A stretch of 64,000 nucleotides of DNA from Rhodothermales bacterium (GTDB taxonomy: Bacteria > Bacteroidota > Rhodothermia > Rhodothermales > UBA10348). The stretch spans positions 1-64,000 of the forward strand of contig JANQQV010000008.1 of assembly GCA_028284865.1 (NCBI GenBank), written 5' to 3'. The notes under the pieces are model-generated. The model was not told where the DNA came from. It saw only the letters and a program-made list of their open reading frames with translations, and searched no databases. A program made the translations under genes and the position numbers. This document shows positions 8,276-16,399 of the stretch, in pieces. The stretch's first letter is position 1. Each line of letters starts with the position of its first letter.

Positions 8276-10174
8276 CTAGCGCGCCACAACGAATGGCCGC
8301 GTGCCTGAAAAGCGCTCTCCCAGAATGCGGAGGTAATACGTCCCTGGTGGAAGCAGCGCCGTGTCAAAGGCCAGCTCTACCGAGAGATCTGATGTGATGC
8401 GCTCGTCCAGAAGAAGCATTTGTTCTCGCCCCAGGGCATCGTGGACGGAAACCCGGACTACCTGCCCTCGCGCGACTGCCAGTGTCGAGCGGGTAGACGC
8501 ATGAGCCGGATTGGGCCATAGAGGATCAAGCAGGTACTCGCCTGAAAGAACGTTGACCACCTGTATGTCTGATTCGATCCGGTCCCCTGATTCGCTTACC
8601 GCGACCACGGCAAAGCGGAAAATGCCCTCCTCGGACTCGAACGACGCTGTGAAGTCTGTCTGCGAGGGAGCCGGGGTGACCGAGGAAACCACCGCGCGAA
8701 TATCGTCAGCTTCGATACGCACGATCTCGAATCGCTCCAGGTTTGCGGCCTGATTCAGCCCCCAGGACAACTCGACGGAGCCGTCATCCGCTGTCGCGTT
8801 GAATCCCGTGAATCGCGTACCGAGCAGTGGAGAAGGTCTTACCACGAACAGACCCTCTCCCCGACTGGAGATGATGACCAAATCTGAGTCCGGAAACGGC
8901 CACGCCGTCCACGCACCGGCAAAGTTCACGGCGCTATCGTTTGGTCGTGTATCGAAATGCCCTGCGATGAATGGGCTGGATGGATCAGAGATGTCCATCA
9001 CCCGAAGGCCGCTTGAGTAGTTGGCCTGATAGACGAATGAGTCCCGCACATACAGGTTGTGGTCGGTAGATACGACGTCCGATACGAACGCAGTCAACAG
9101 AACCGGATCATCCAGGTCCCTAACATCCCAGATGTAGGTATGCGTGCGCTCGTCAAAGACGCGTTCGTCGAGTTCATCGTTCTGAATGAAGTACTGGTGG
9201 TCCTCGGTGAACCAGCCTTGATGTACATACGCCGCGCTCGGGTACGTACCGCGAGAGACGCCGACCGGATTTGCGGCATCGGTCACATCAGCGATCGAGA
9301 TGGCCGTCTCATTCGAACCGACACAGATCTCCCTGCCCTGATATGTTCGGTCTGGACCTTCATAGACGACGCACTGCGCGTCATGTACGTAGCCGGTACC
9401 TGCCCGTCCCGTACCCCGGTCGGCAAAACAGCCTGCAAATGTTGGGGAAAGCGGATCCGAGATGTCCACGATGTGCAGTCCACTGCTGCACGAGCGCTGA
9501 TCCAGTCTGGCTCCCACGACGTACGCCCGATCGGTCTCCTCATTGACCACAATGTTGTGGGCCACGTTGAATTCCGTGTAGTGCGCGTCGGAACCGAAGG
9601 TCACCGGCGCGCCAGTTGCCGAACGAAGGCGACGAAGATCGAAAACCTGCATGCCATGCAGTCCCTGCCGGCCGCCACTTCCGTCGGCGACCACGAATGT
9701 ATACCATCCGTCGACTTTGATATCCCGCCAAACGTTGGCTTGGGCCGTGGACGGCATGGGCAGCTCTCCAGCATAACGAGGATTGGCGGGATCAGTGATC
9801 TCTACGAACGCCACTCCGTCCTCACGGCCCATGAGCGCCCAGCGTTGATCCGTCTCCGGGTCCACCCATCCCCAGGCATCGTTCAGGGCGATCCCGGGAC
9901 GAGCACCCATATCCGCCAGGGGCAGAAATCCGACCAGATCCACGAGCGAACACGGATAGCCTGCCGCATTGCCGTCAATACAAACGGCTCCGCTGTTGCC
10001 AGACTTGCTGGTTTCCGGCTCTTGCAGCCCGATGTCGCCCTTCGCATCCTGGGCGTGCACATTGGAAGCGCCGATCAGGCTACCGAGAACAACACTTGCC
10101 CATATCCAACCCGATATCACCCGGGAGCGACCAGCGGCCGTTCCTTGCAAGCACGGAGTTGGAAAGCGAACCAT
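8276..10174 (-). CDS. Choice-of-anchor-B family surface protein with FN3-like module and T9SS-type sorting domain
   Basis: A 632-aa secreted protein. The N-terminus has a signal segment (about 18-42, ending in NVHAQ). Residues about 60-450 form an LVIVD/choice-of-anchor-B propeller with repeated VDISDPxxP and HNIVVNEETDRAYVVGA strands. An FN3-like domain follows (about 455-545), then a C-terminal T9SS-type domain (PLWPNPAHASTRSTL ... LPPGTYYLRI). The ATG at 10174 overlaps the stop of the upstream paralog (TGATG), so coupled translation is likely; a GTG at 10177 is possible. The conserved CVVYxGPD and VHQGWFTEDHQYF blocks are shared with the upstream gene, showing an old duplication. Confidence 0.82.
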   Translation of the reverse strand: MVRFPTPCLQGTAAGRSRVISGWIWASVVLGSLIGASNVHAQDAKGDIGLQEPETSKSGNSGAVCIDGNAAGYPCSLVDLVGFLPLADMGARPGIALNDAWGWVDPETDQRWALMGREDGVAFVEITDPANPRYAGELPMPSTAQANVWRDIKVDGWYTFVVADGSGGRQGLHGMQVFDLRRLRSATGAPVTFGSDAHYTEFNVAHNIVVNEETDRAYVVGARLDQRSCSSGLHIVDISDPLSPTFAGCFADRGTGRAGTGYVHDAQCVVYEGPDRTYQGREICVGSNETAISIADVTDAANPVGVSRGTYPSAAYVHQGWFTEDHQYFIQNDELDERVFDERTHTYIWDVRDLDDPVLLTAFVSDVVSTDHNLYVRDSFVYQANYSSGLRVMDISDPSSPFIAGHFDTRPNDSAVNFAGAWTAWPFPDSDLVIISSRGEGLFVVRPSPLLGTRFTGFNATADDGSVELSWGLNQAANLERFEIVRIEADDIRAVVSSVTPAPSQTDFTASFESEEGIFRFAVVAVSESGDRIESDIQVVNVLSGEYLLDPLWPNPAHASTRSTLAVARGQVVRVSVHDALGREQMLLLDERITSDLSVELAFDTALLPPGTYYLRILGERFSGTRPFVVAR

Positions 10175-11763
10175 CACTGTGATTTCAGGATGCGACGTGT
10201 GGTTTCAAACGTTTCTCCCTGCACGCGCACAACGTACAGACCCGCCGCCAGATTGTCGCCTGGCACGTATTGACGCAGGGTTTCGCCGGCGGCAAGCGTG
10301 CCGTCAAACAGAACGCGGAGAGAACGGCCCAGCATGTCGACCAATTCGATCCGAACGGATTCGGTTCGATTCATGTTGATCTCCACCAGGGACTCGGTCA
10401 CGAACGGGTTGGGATAAACGTCAAGCAGAGCGACCGAAGAAGGCAGCGATTCTGCCGTCTCGATGGCCGTCACCAGGCTTGAAGCAGGCTGCAGGATGAA
10501 CAGACCTTCGGGGTCACTGGTGACTGCAACCATGTTGTCTTTCATGAATGGGTAGTTGCTCCAAGAGCCATCCCAAACAGAGTTGTTGGACAAGTGGGTG
10601 TCGAAAAAGCCGACCTCCACTGGGTTTGCCGGGTCGGAAACGTCCAGAATCCGCAGTCCATCCACGTACTGGCTCTGGAAGAGAAGGTGACCGCGGACGT
10701 ACATGTTGTGGTCAATCGCGTCACGCTCTGCGAGAAACTCTGCCACCACAATGGGATCGTCGAGGTCTTGAAGGTCCCAAACAATCGTTCGGGTATTCCC
10801 GACCGCATTGCGAGCCTCATCCAGCTCGTCGCCCTGGAAATAGTAGCGGTGATCTTCGGTCAACCATCCCTGGTGGGTGTATTCCGTAGCTGGGTACTGC
10901 CCAATGGAAATCGTGGAAGGCGCCTGTTTGTCCGTCACATCCGTGATCACTACCGACCGTTCGTTCGAATTGACGCAAATCTCCTTCTCTTCCCATTCTT
11001 CGTCGGGTCCATTGTAGACGACACATTGCGCATCGTGCGTGTAGCCGCCCCCACCCCTGGACGTACCGAACTCGGCATAGCACCCTTCAAACGCCGGGTT
11101 GGCCGGGTCAGCGAGATTGATCATGTGCAGCCCCGCGCCACACGTTTCACCTGCTCCTCCGGCCCCTACGACATAGGCAAAACCTGTGTCTTCATTGATG
11201 ACAATGTTGTGGGCTGAGCTGATCAACGTGTAGTGATTGGTCATGGAGAATACCTGGGGGTCCGAGACCGTCAGGAGTTGGGTCAAATCGAACACCTGTA
11301 CACCATGACCTGGAGAACTGTCTGCGACGATGTAGGCGTGATCAGCGTACACTTTCATGTCCCGCCAAACCGCGCTTCTCGGCTGTCCTTGGGAGTTGAG
11401 TGAACTCGAGGGTAGCTCCCCCAGGAAGACCGGGTTATACGGATCGGTTACTTCAACGAAAGATGTCCCATCCGTCCGGCCAACGATGAGAAAAGAGCGT
11501 CCACTTTCATCGTGCTCCCATCCCCACATGTCGTTGATACCGAAAAAGGGCTGAATGGGGTTGCCAAATGGATCCACGCCGAATGAGACAGTTGTCAACT
11601 GCGAACGATCCATCCATGCGATCAGATCGACATTGGAGCAGTCGAACCCGGCTGCTGTTCCTGAGTCGCACACCTGGCGTGCTCCTGAGATGCCCTGGGA
11701 ATAGACCGGGGCGGCCAGGAAGAATGCCAGCAAAAGTGCGGCGAAGCGGTTGGTAGTCAGCAT
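10174..11763 (-). CDS. Choice-of-anchor-B family surface protein with T9SS type A sorting domain
   Basis: A 529-aa secreted protein with a clear signal peptide (MLTTNRFAALLLAFFLAAPVYS). The body (about 28-440) is the LVIVD-type propeller: repeated VEVTDPYNPVFLGEL and ILDVSDPANPVEVGFF strands, a THDAQCVVYNGPDEE block and an EYTHQGWLTEDHRYYFQGDE block. The last 80 residues form a type IX sorting domain (VYPNPFVTESLVEI ... GLYVVRVQGE). It is expected to cross the outer membrane by T9SS and be anchored or released. First gene of a minus-strand operon with its paralog and the CxxCH lipoprotein. Ligand or enzymatic role unknown. Confidence 0.85.
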   Translation of the reverse strand: MLTTNRFAALLLAFFLAAPVYSQGISGARQVCDSGTAAGFDCSNVDLIAWMDRSQLTTVSFGVDPFGNPIQPFFGINDMWGWEHDESGRSFLIVGRTDGTSFVEVTDPYNPVFLGELPSSSLNSQGQPRSAVWRDMKVYADHAYIVADSSPGHGVQVFDLTQLLTVSDPQVFSMTNHYTLISSAHNIVINEDTGFAYVVGAGGAGETCGAGLHMINLADPANPAFEGCYAEFGTSRGGGGYTHDAQCVVYNGPDEEWEEKEICVNSNERSVVITDVTDKQAPSTISIGQYPATEYTHQGWLTEDHRYYFQGDELDEARNAVGNTRTIVWDLQDLDDPIVVAEFLAERDAIDHNMYVRGHLLFQSQYVDGLRILDVSDPANPVEVGFFDTHLSNNSVWDGSWSNYPFMKDNMVAVTSDPEGLFILQPASSLVTAIETAESLPSSVALLDVYPNPFVTESLVEINMNRTESVRIELVDMLGRSLRVLFDGTLAAGETLRQYVPGDNLAAGLYVVRVQGETFETTRRILKSQ

Positions 11764-11925
11764 GGTCCGTCGTAGTTCGATGTGAGGTCGATGAGAGATT
11801 GTCGTGATCGCGCAGGCGAGACCTGTTCAGGTGACTCGGCTGTGTATCTTGGAAGCGATGGTGCGGTGCGGGCGACTCCGCAGAAGCACCCTTTCGATTT
11901 CCAACCCACCAATGTGGTTACCGCC

Positions 11926-12726
11926 GTGTCCGAAAAAGATCATCGCTCCAACCTTGATCAGCGCATTGTGTTCATCACCGGAGCATCTTCCGGTATTGGT
12001 AAGGCCTGCGCCGTCGCGTTTGCTCGCGCCGGGGCCCGCCTTGTTCTGACTGCCAGAAGGGCCGAACGCCTCGAAAAGCTCTCCCAGGAGCTGGAATCGC
12101 GGTTCTCGACCGAATCACTGACACTCAGCCTTGACGTTACCGACCGGCAAGCCGTTTTCGATGCAGTCTGCTCCCTGAAAGATGAGTGGGGGGCGATCGA
12201 TGTACTGGTAAACAACGCCGGAAAGGCGCTCGGACTGGACAAGTCGTACGAAACGCGACCTGAACACCTCGAGGGCATGTTGGAAACGAACGTGAAAGGG
12301 TTGATTCACGTGACCAGTGCCATCGTTCCAGGCATGGTGGAGCGCAATCACGGACACATCGTCAACATCGGGTCTACGGCCGGTCGATGGGTCTATCCTG
12401 GCGGGACGGTTTACTGCGCGACCAAACATGCGGTCCGAGCCCTCAATGAGGGCCTGAAAATGGACCTGCATGGCACGAATGTTCGCGTCAGTTCTGTGGA
12501 CCCCGGGCTGGTGGAAACCGAGTTTTCCCTCGTACGATTCGACGGTGATGCGGACCGTGCGGACACCGTGTATTCCGACACTAATCCACTTATGGCTGAA
12601 GACGTGGCGGACGCGGTTCTGTGGTGTGCCCAGCGCCCGGCCCACGTAAACATCAGTGAGATCCTGATGATGGCCGTCGATCAGTCCCACGCAACCATGG
12701 TCAATCGAAGCGGAAAGCGCTCTTGA
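11926..12726 (+). CDS. SDR-family NAD(P)-dependent oxidoreductase (YdfG-like)
   Basis: A 266-aa short-chain dehydrogenase. It shows the TGASSGIG dinucleotide motif (about 17-24), NNAG (about 91-94), the catalytic Ser in NIGSTAG, and Y-x-x-x-K in YCATK, with the PGLVETEF segment after it. The TARRAERL stretch after beta-2 suggests NADP(H). The closest family is the YdfG/serine 3-dehydrogenase-like class acting on 3-hydroxy acids or malonic semialdehyde; the substrate cannot be read from sequence. The GTG at 11926 is chosen because it gives normal family length. The frame extends 48 codons upstream without similarity, so the start is uncertain. Divergent from the choice-of-anchor-B operon. Confidence 0.88.
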   Translation: MSEKDHRSNLDQRIVFITGASSGIGKACAVAFARAGARLVLTARRAERLEKLSQELESRFSTESLTLSLDVTDRQAVFDAVCSLKDEWGAIDVLVNNAGKALGLDKSYETRPEHLEGMLETNVKGLIHVTSAIVPGMVERNHGHIVNIGSTAGRWVYPGGTVYCATKHAVRALNEGLKMDLHGTNVRVSSVDPGLVETEFSLVRFDGDADRADTVYSDTNPLMAEDVADAVLWCAQRPAHVNISEILMMAVDQSHATMVNRSGKRS

Positions 12727-12835
12727 CGCCCGGATCATCAGTGCGTCTGGAGCCTGTTTTCTTGACAGATCATGCAGCGTTTTGTTAATTAGGCGCTGGA
12801 AAACAGCTGACCCTCCCTCTCAGCTCTTTCTTTCG

Positions 12836-12871
12836 GGGCGCCGGCCGCATTCTGCGGCCAGCGCCCTTTTT
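12836..12871 (+). terminator. Intrinsic terminator
   Basis: A GGGCGC-c-GGCCGCA / TGCGGCC-a-GCGCCC stem with one mismatch and a 3-nt loop is followed by TTTTT. It lies 110 nt after the SDR stop codon and could end that transcript, or a short independent RNA starting near 12797. Confidence 0.8.
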
Positions 12872-12903
12872 ATGTGCCCTTGCTGCCGATCTCCTGTTCC
12901 GAT

Positions 12904-12937
12904 GGCGGCCTTTTGAACCGGCAATTGGCCGGCCGCC
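12904..12937 (+). other. Second GC-rich hairpin downstream of the terminator
   Basis: GGCGGCC (12904-12910) pairs with GGCCGCC (12931-12937), and the loop holds its own near-palindrome CCGGC-AATT-GGCCGG. The short T-rich run after it (TTCATTCTT) makes it a weak backup terminator or leader structure of the amidohydrolase gene. Confidence 0.35.
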
Positions 12938-13006
12938 TTCATTCTTCGCGCACGATTCCGCATTTTGGCGACCCACCTACCCGCTCACCCGCCCGCATCG
13001 CAAGCA

Positions 13007-14656
13007 ATGCGACTCCTTTCACTCTCGGCCATCGCCCTGCTGCTTCTGTCTGCGTGTTCTTCGCCCGATCACGACGTCATCATGCGTGGAGGTACGATAT
13101 ACGACGGCGACGGCGGCCAACCGTTTGTCGCGGATATCGCCATCGATGCCGACACCATCGCTGCCATCGGGGACCTCTCAAGTTTGACGGCTGAGTCGGA
13201 CATCAATGCGTCCGGTCTGGCCGTTTCCCCCGGATTCATCAACATGCTAAGCTGGGCACCCGGAGACCTGCGGCGTGATGGGCGCTCCATGAGTGATATC
13301 AAGCAGGGGGTCACGTTCGAACTGTTTGGCGAAGGGTGGTCGGAAGGACCGTTGAACGACAGGATGAAGGACGAGGAATACAATCCTGACAATCGCCCTT
13401 CCTGGACGACGCTCAGGGAATTCCTCGAGTTGCTTGAAGAGCAGGGCGTGTCCACCAACGTGGCCTCCTTGGTCGGCGCCACAACCGTTCGAATACACGA
13501 AATCGGATATGAAGACCGGGCACCCACGACTGAAGAGCTGGAGCGCATGAAGGGACTCGTTCGTCAGGCCATGGAAGACGGCGCGTTCGGAATGGGGTCT
13601 TCGCTGATCTACGCGCCTGCCTTCTATGCCGAGACAGACGAGCTGATCGAACTGTCCAAAATCGTTGCCGAATTTGACGGAATCTATACCTCCCACCTTC
13701 GCTCGGAAGGAAATCAGTTCCTGGAGGCGCTCGACGAGTTGATCACGATTTCCCGGGAGGCCGACGTGAGGGCGAACGTCTACCACCTGAAAGCCGCTGG
13801 CGAATCGAACTGGTACAAGATGGACCAAGCCATCGCACGTATCGAGGAGGCCCGCGCCGAAGGCCTTTCCATCACGGCTGACATGTACACATACATCGCC
13901 GGGGCCACCGGGCTCGATGCCCATATGCCCCCATGGGTGCAGGAAGGTGGGTTTGGAGCGTGGCGAGAACGACTGATGGATCCGGCCATCCGTGCCCGGG
14001 TGCTCGAAGAAATGCGTACTCCAACCAATGAGTGGGAAAACCTGGGACTCGCGGCAGGACCGGAGGGAATCATGGTCGTCGGATTTCGCCAGGACTCACT
14101 ACGCTATCTAACAGGTAGACGCCTGGCTGATATTGCCGAAGAGCGAGGAACGACCCCGGAGGATGTGGCCATCGACCTGGTCATCTCCGACTCGACGCGG
14201 GTTGGCACCGTTTACTTTCTCATGACCGAGGATAACGTGCGCAAGCAGATTGCCCTTCCATGGATGGCCTTTGATTCCGACGCGGGATCCATGGCGCCGG
14301 AAGGCGAAAACCTGAACAGCAATCCTCATCCACGGGCTTATGGCAACTTTGCCCGATTACTTGGGAAGTACGTTCGCGACGAAAAAGTCATTTCCCTTGA
14401 GGAAGCCATTCGTCGCCTGACCAGCTTTCCAGCTGACAATCTGAACATCGTCGGACGTGGTCGTCTACAAGTGGGGCATTTTGCTGACATCGCCGTATTC
14501 GATCCGGATACCATCCAGGACCACGCCACTTTCGAAGAGCCCCATCAACTGGCGACCGGCATGCATCATGTATTTGTCAACGGCGGCCACGTGCTCAAGC
14601 ATGGCGAACACACCGGAGTCATGAGCGGCCGCGCAGTATTCCGAGGAGAACGATAA
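13007..14656 (+). CDS. D-aminoacylase-family amidohydrolase lipoprotein lacking the HxH metal motif
   Basis: A 549-aa lipoprotein (lipobox LLSAC, Cys17) of the N-acyl-D-amino-acid deacylase branch of the amidohydrolase superfamily. The composite beta-domain (about 20-75 and C-terminal ADIAVFDPDTI) and the (beta/alpha)8 barrel are present. The YTSH and VYHLK histidines and the DSDAGS aspartate that bind metal in the family are kept, but the PGFID-x-H-x-H motif reads PGFINMLSW (75-83), so both N-terminal histidines are gone. It is followed 10 bp later by a paralog with an intact motif. An envelope-located hydrolase of D-amino-acid derivatives or dipeptides is expected, but activity is doubtful for the classical reaction. 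Confidence 0.82.
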   Translation: MRLLSLSAIALLLLSACSSPDHDVIMRGGTIYDGDGGQPFVADIAIDADTIAAIGDLSSLTAESDINASGLAVSPGFINMLSWAPGDLRRDGRSMSDIKQGVTFELFGEGWSEGPLNDRMKDEEYNPDNRPSWTTLREFLELLEEQGVSTNVASLVGATTVRIHEIGYEDRAPTTEELERMKGLVRQAMEDGAFGMGSSLIYAPAFYAETDELIELSKIVAEFDGIYTSHLRSEGNQFLEALDELITISREADVRANVYHLKAAGESNWYKMDQAIARIEEARAEGLSITADMYTYIAGATGLDAHMPPWVQEGGFGAWRERLMDPAIRARVLEEMRTPTNEWENLGLAAGPEGIMVVGFRQDSLRYLTGRRLADIAEERGTTPEDVAIDLVISDSTRVGTVYFLMTEDNVRKQIALPWMAFDSDAGSMAPEGENLNSNPHPRAYGNFARLLGKYVRDEKVISLEEAIRRLTSFPADNLNIVGRGRLQVGHFADIAVFDPDTIQDHATFEEPHQLATGMHHVFVNGGHVLKHGEHTGVMSGRAVFRGER

Positions 14657-14666
14657 AACGAGGCGA

Positions 14667-16259
14667 ATGATGAAACGAGTACTTCTTGCCCTGGTCTTTT
14701 TCACGACAGCGTGTGGTCGTCCAGCATCTGAATTTGACCTCATTATCGAGAATGCAACGGTTGTTGATGGGTCCGGTGGGGCGTCGTACGTAGGAGATAT
14801 TGGCGTGTCCGGTAGTTTGATTGCGGCGGTCGGCGACCTGGACGGAGATGTAGCCGCAGAGCGTGTCGACGCAACGGGAATGGTCGTGGCGCCTGGATTC
14901 ATCGACATTCACAGTCATGCCACGGGTTGGAGTGTCATGGGAAGCGGCATTGTCCAGCGTCCCGAGGCAGAAAACTATGTGCGACAGGGCGTGACCAGTG
15001 TCTTCGGTGGACAGGATGGATCGTCGATGGACAATGTCGGGACTTTTCTCGCCCATATCGATGAGAACCCTCCGGCGATCAACGTGGGCGTTTTCTTTGG
15101 CCACGGCTCGCTGCGTAGTCGGGTCATCGGGGAAGACAATGTCCAGGCAACCCAGGAGTCACTCGACGAGATGGTTCGCCAGGTGGAACGGGCCATGCAG
15201 GACGGAGCCTTCGGTCTTTCTTCCGGTCTGGAATACACCCCGGGTGCCTTTGCCACCGTGGACGAGCTGGCTGCCCTCGCCGGCCCTGTGGCCCGTCACG
15301 GAGGGATGTACATCTCCCATATCCGTGACGAAGGAGGACGTCTGCTGGAAAGCGTTGACGAGGTGCTTGAGGTGGGTCGACGCTCCGGGGTCCGCGTTCA
15401 GGTTACGCATCACAAGGTGATCGGCAAGGGACGATGGGGCATGGCCACAGAATCCCTGGCGTTGATCGATGCGGCGCGAGCTGAAGGCGTGGACGCCTCA
15501 TCAGACCAATATCCCTACACGGCGTCCAGTACCGGCCTGACGATCCTGTTTCCGACATGGAGCAAGGATGGCGGTACTGAAGCGCTGCAGCAGCGACTGC
15601 GTGATCCTGACACACGGGCGCGCATTCGCGCCGATGTCATCGACCACATCACCGTTGAGCGCGGCGCCGATCCTTCGACGATCGTGGCCGCCCGGTGTGC
15701 ATTCGATGCGTCCCTCAATGGAAAGAGCCTGGCGGAGATCCTCGTTGATCGGGGCCTGGAGATTTCAGTGCCGGGTGCGGCCGATGTGGCCATGGAGCTG
15801 GTCGAAGCCGGCAGTTGTTCGGGCGTCTTTCACTCGATGTCCGATGACGATGTGCGTTCGATCATGCGACACCCGTGGACGTCCATCTCATCTGATGGCG
15901 GCATTCCGGCACTTGACGTGGGTGTCCCGCATCCGCGCAATTACGGTGCATTCGCGCGCGTCCTGGGTCGGTATGTACGCGAGGACGGTGTGCTGTCACT
16001 CGAGGAAGCCATTCACAAAATGACCGGACTTCCCGCATCCCGATTGAACCTCTCAGACCGTGGACTACTCGAAGAAGGAATGGTAGCTGACATCACGGTA
16101 TTTGACCCGAATTCGATCATCGACAGGGCCGAATTCGGAAATCCGCATCACTACGCAGAGGGCGTCAGACATGTCTGGGTGTCCGGGCAAGCCGTACTGA
16201 CTGATGGGGAAATGACCGGCACCCGTGCAGGAATAGCATTGCGCCACCGCAAGCCTTAG
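14667..16259 (+). CDS. N-acyl-D-amino-acid deacylase family lipoprotein
   Basis: A 530-aa exported amidohydrolase (signal MMKRVLLALVFFTTAC, lipid-modifiable Cys16). All family metal ligands are seen: H82-x-H84 in PGFIDIHSH, His in YISHIRDEG, His in VTHHKVIG and Asp in SSDGGIP. The family releases D-amino acids from N-acyl-D-amino acids; the exported location suggests processing of peptidoglycan or peptide fragments outside the cytoplasm. The substrate is inferred only from family. It forms a likely operon with the preceding paralog and lies just upstream of a TonB-dependent receptor, so uptake of a product or cofactor is a reasonable guess. Confidence 0.88.
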   Translation: MMKRVLLALVFFTTACGRPASEFDLIIENATVVDGSGGASYVGDIGVSGSLIAAVGDLDGDVAAERVDATGMVVAPGFIDIHSHATGWSVMGSGIVQRPEAENYVRQGVTSVFGGQDGSSMDNVGTFLAHIDENPPAINVGVFFGHGSLRSRVIGEDNVQATQESLDEMVRQVERAMQDGAFGLSSGLEYTPGAFATVDELAALAGPVARHGGMYISHIRDEGGRLLESVDEVLEVGRRSGVRVQVTHHKVIGKGRWGMATESLALIDAARAEGVDASSDQYPYTASSTGLTILFPTWSKDGGTEALQQRLRDPDTRARIRADVIDHITVERGADPSTIVAARCAFDASLNGKSLAEILVDRGLEISVPGAADVAMELVEAGSCSGVFHSMSDDDVRSIMRHPWTSISSDGGIPALDVGVPHPRNYGAFARVLGRYVREDGVLSLEEAIHKMTGLPASRLNLSDRGLLEEGMVADITVFDPNSIIDRAEFGNPHHYAEGVRHVWVSGQAVLTDGEMTGTRAGIALRHRKP

Positions 16260-16280
16260 TTGGCAATCGGTGCGGGGTTC

Positions 16281-16315
16281 TTTGTGTAGGTGATTTAGGA
16301 AATTGTTATTCTTTC
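16281..16315 (+). promoter_or_regulatory. Possible Bacteroidota-type promoter for the TonB receptor
   Basis: TTTG (16281-16284) and TATTCTTTC (16307-16315) resemble the -33 TTTG and -7 TAnnTTTG boxes of Bacteroidota, with one extra base in the -7 box and slightly long spacing (22 nt). A weak candidate based on position before a structured leader. Confidence 0.25.
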
Positions 16316-16366
16316 GGGTCGGCCCGTCCGGGCCACCCACGGAACTGGCTTATTGGGGCCAGTTCC
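16316..16366 (+). promoter_or_regulatory. Tandem hairpins in the 5' leader of the TonB receptor gene
   Basis: Two adjacent stems are seen. The first, 16316-16338, is GGGT-c-GGCCC / GGGCC-ACCC with a GTCC loop. The second, 16341-16366, is a perfect 9-bp GGAACTGGC / GCCAGTTCC with an 8-nt loop. They end 33 nt before the receptor ATG and lack U-tracts, so they are leader structures rather than terminators. Function unknown. Confidence 0.5.
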
Positions 16367-16399
16367 GCCTGCACGATGTATCACCCTCCGGAGAGTCAA

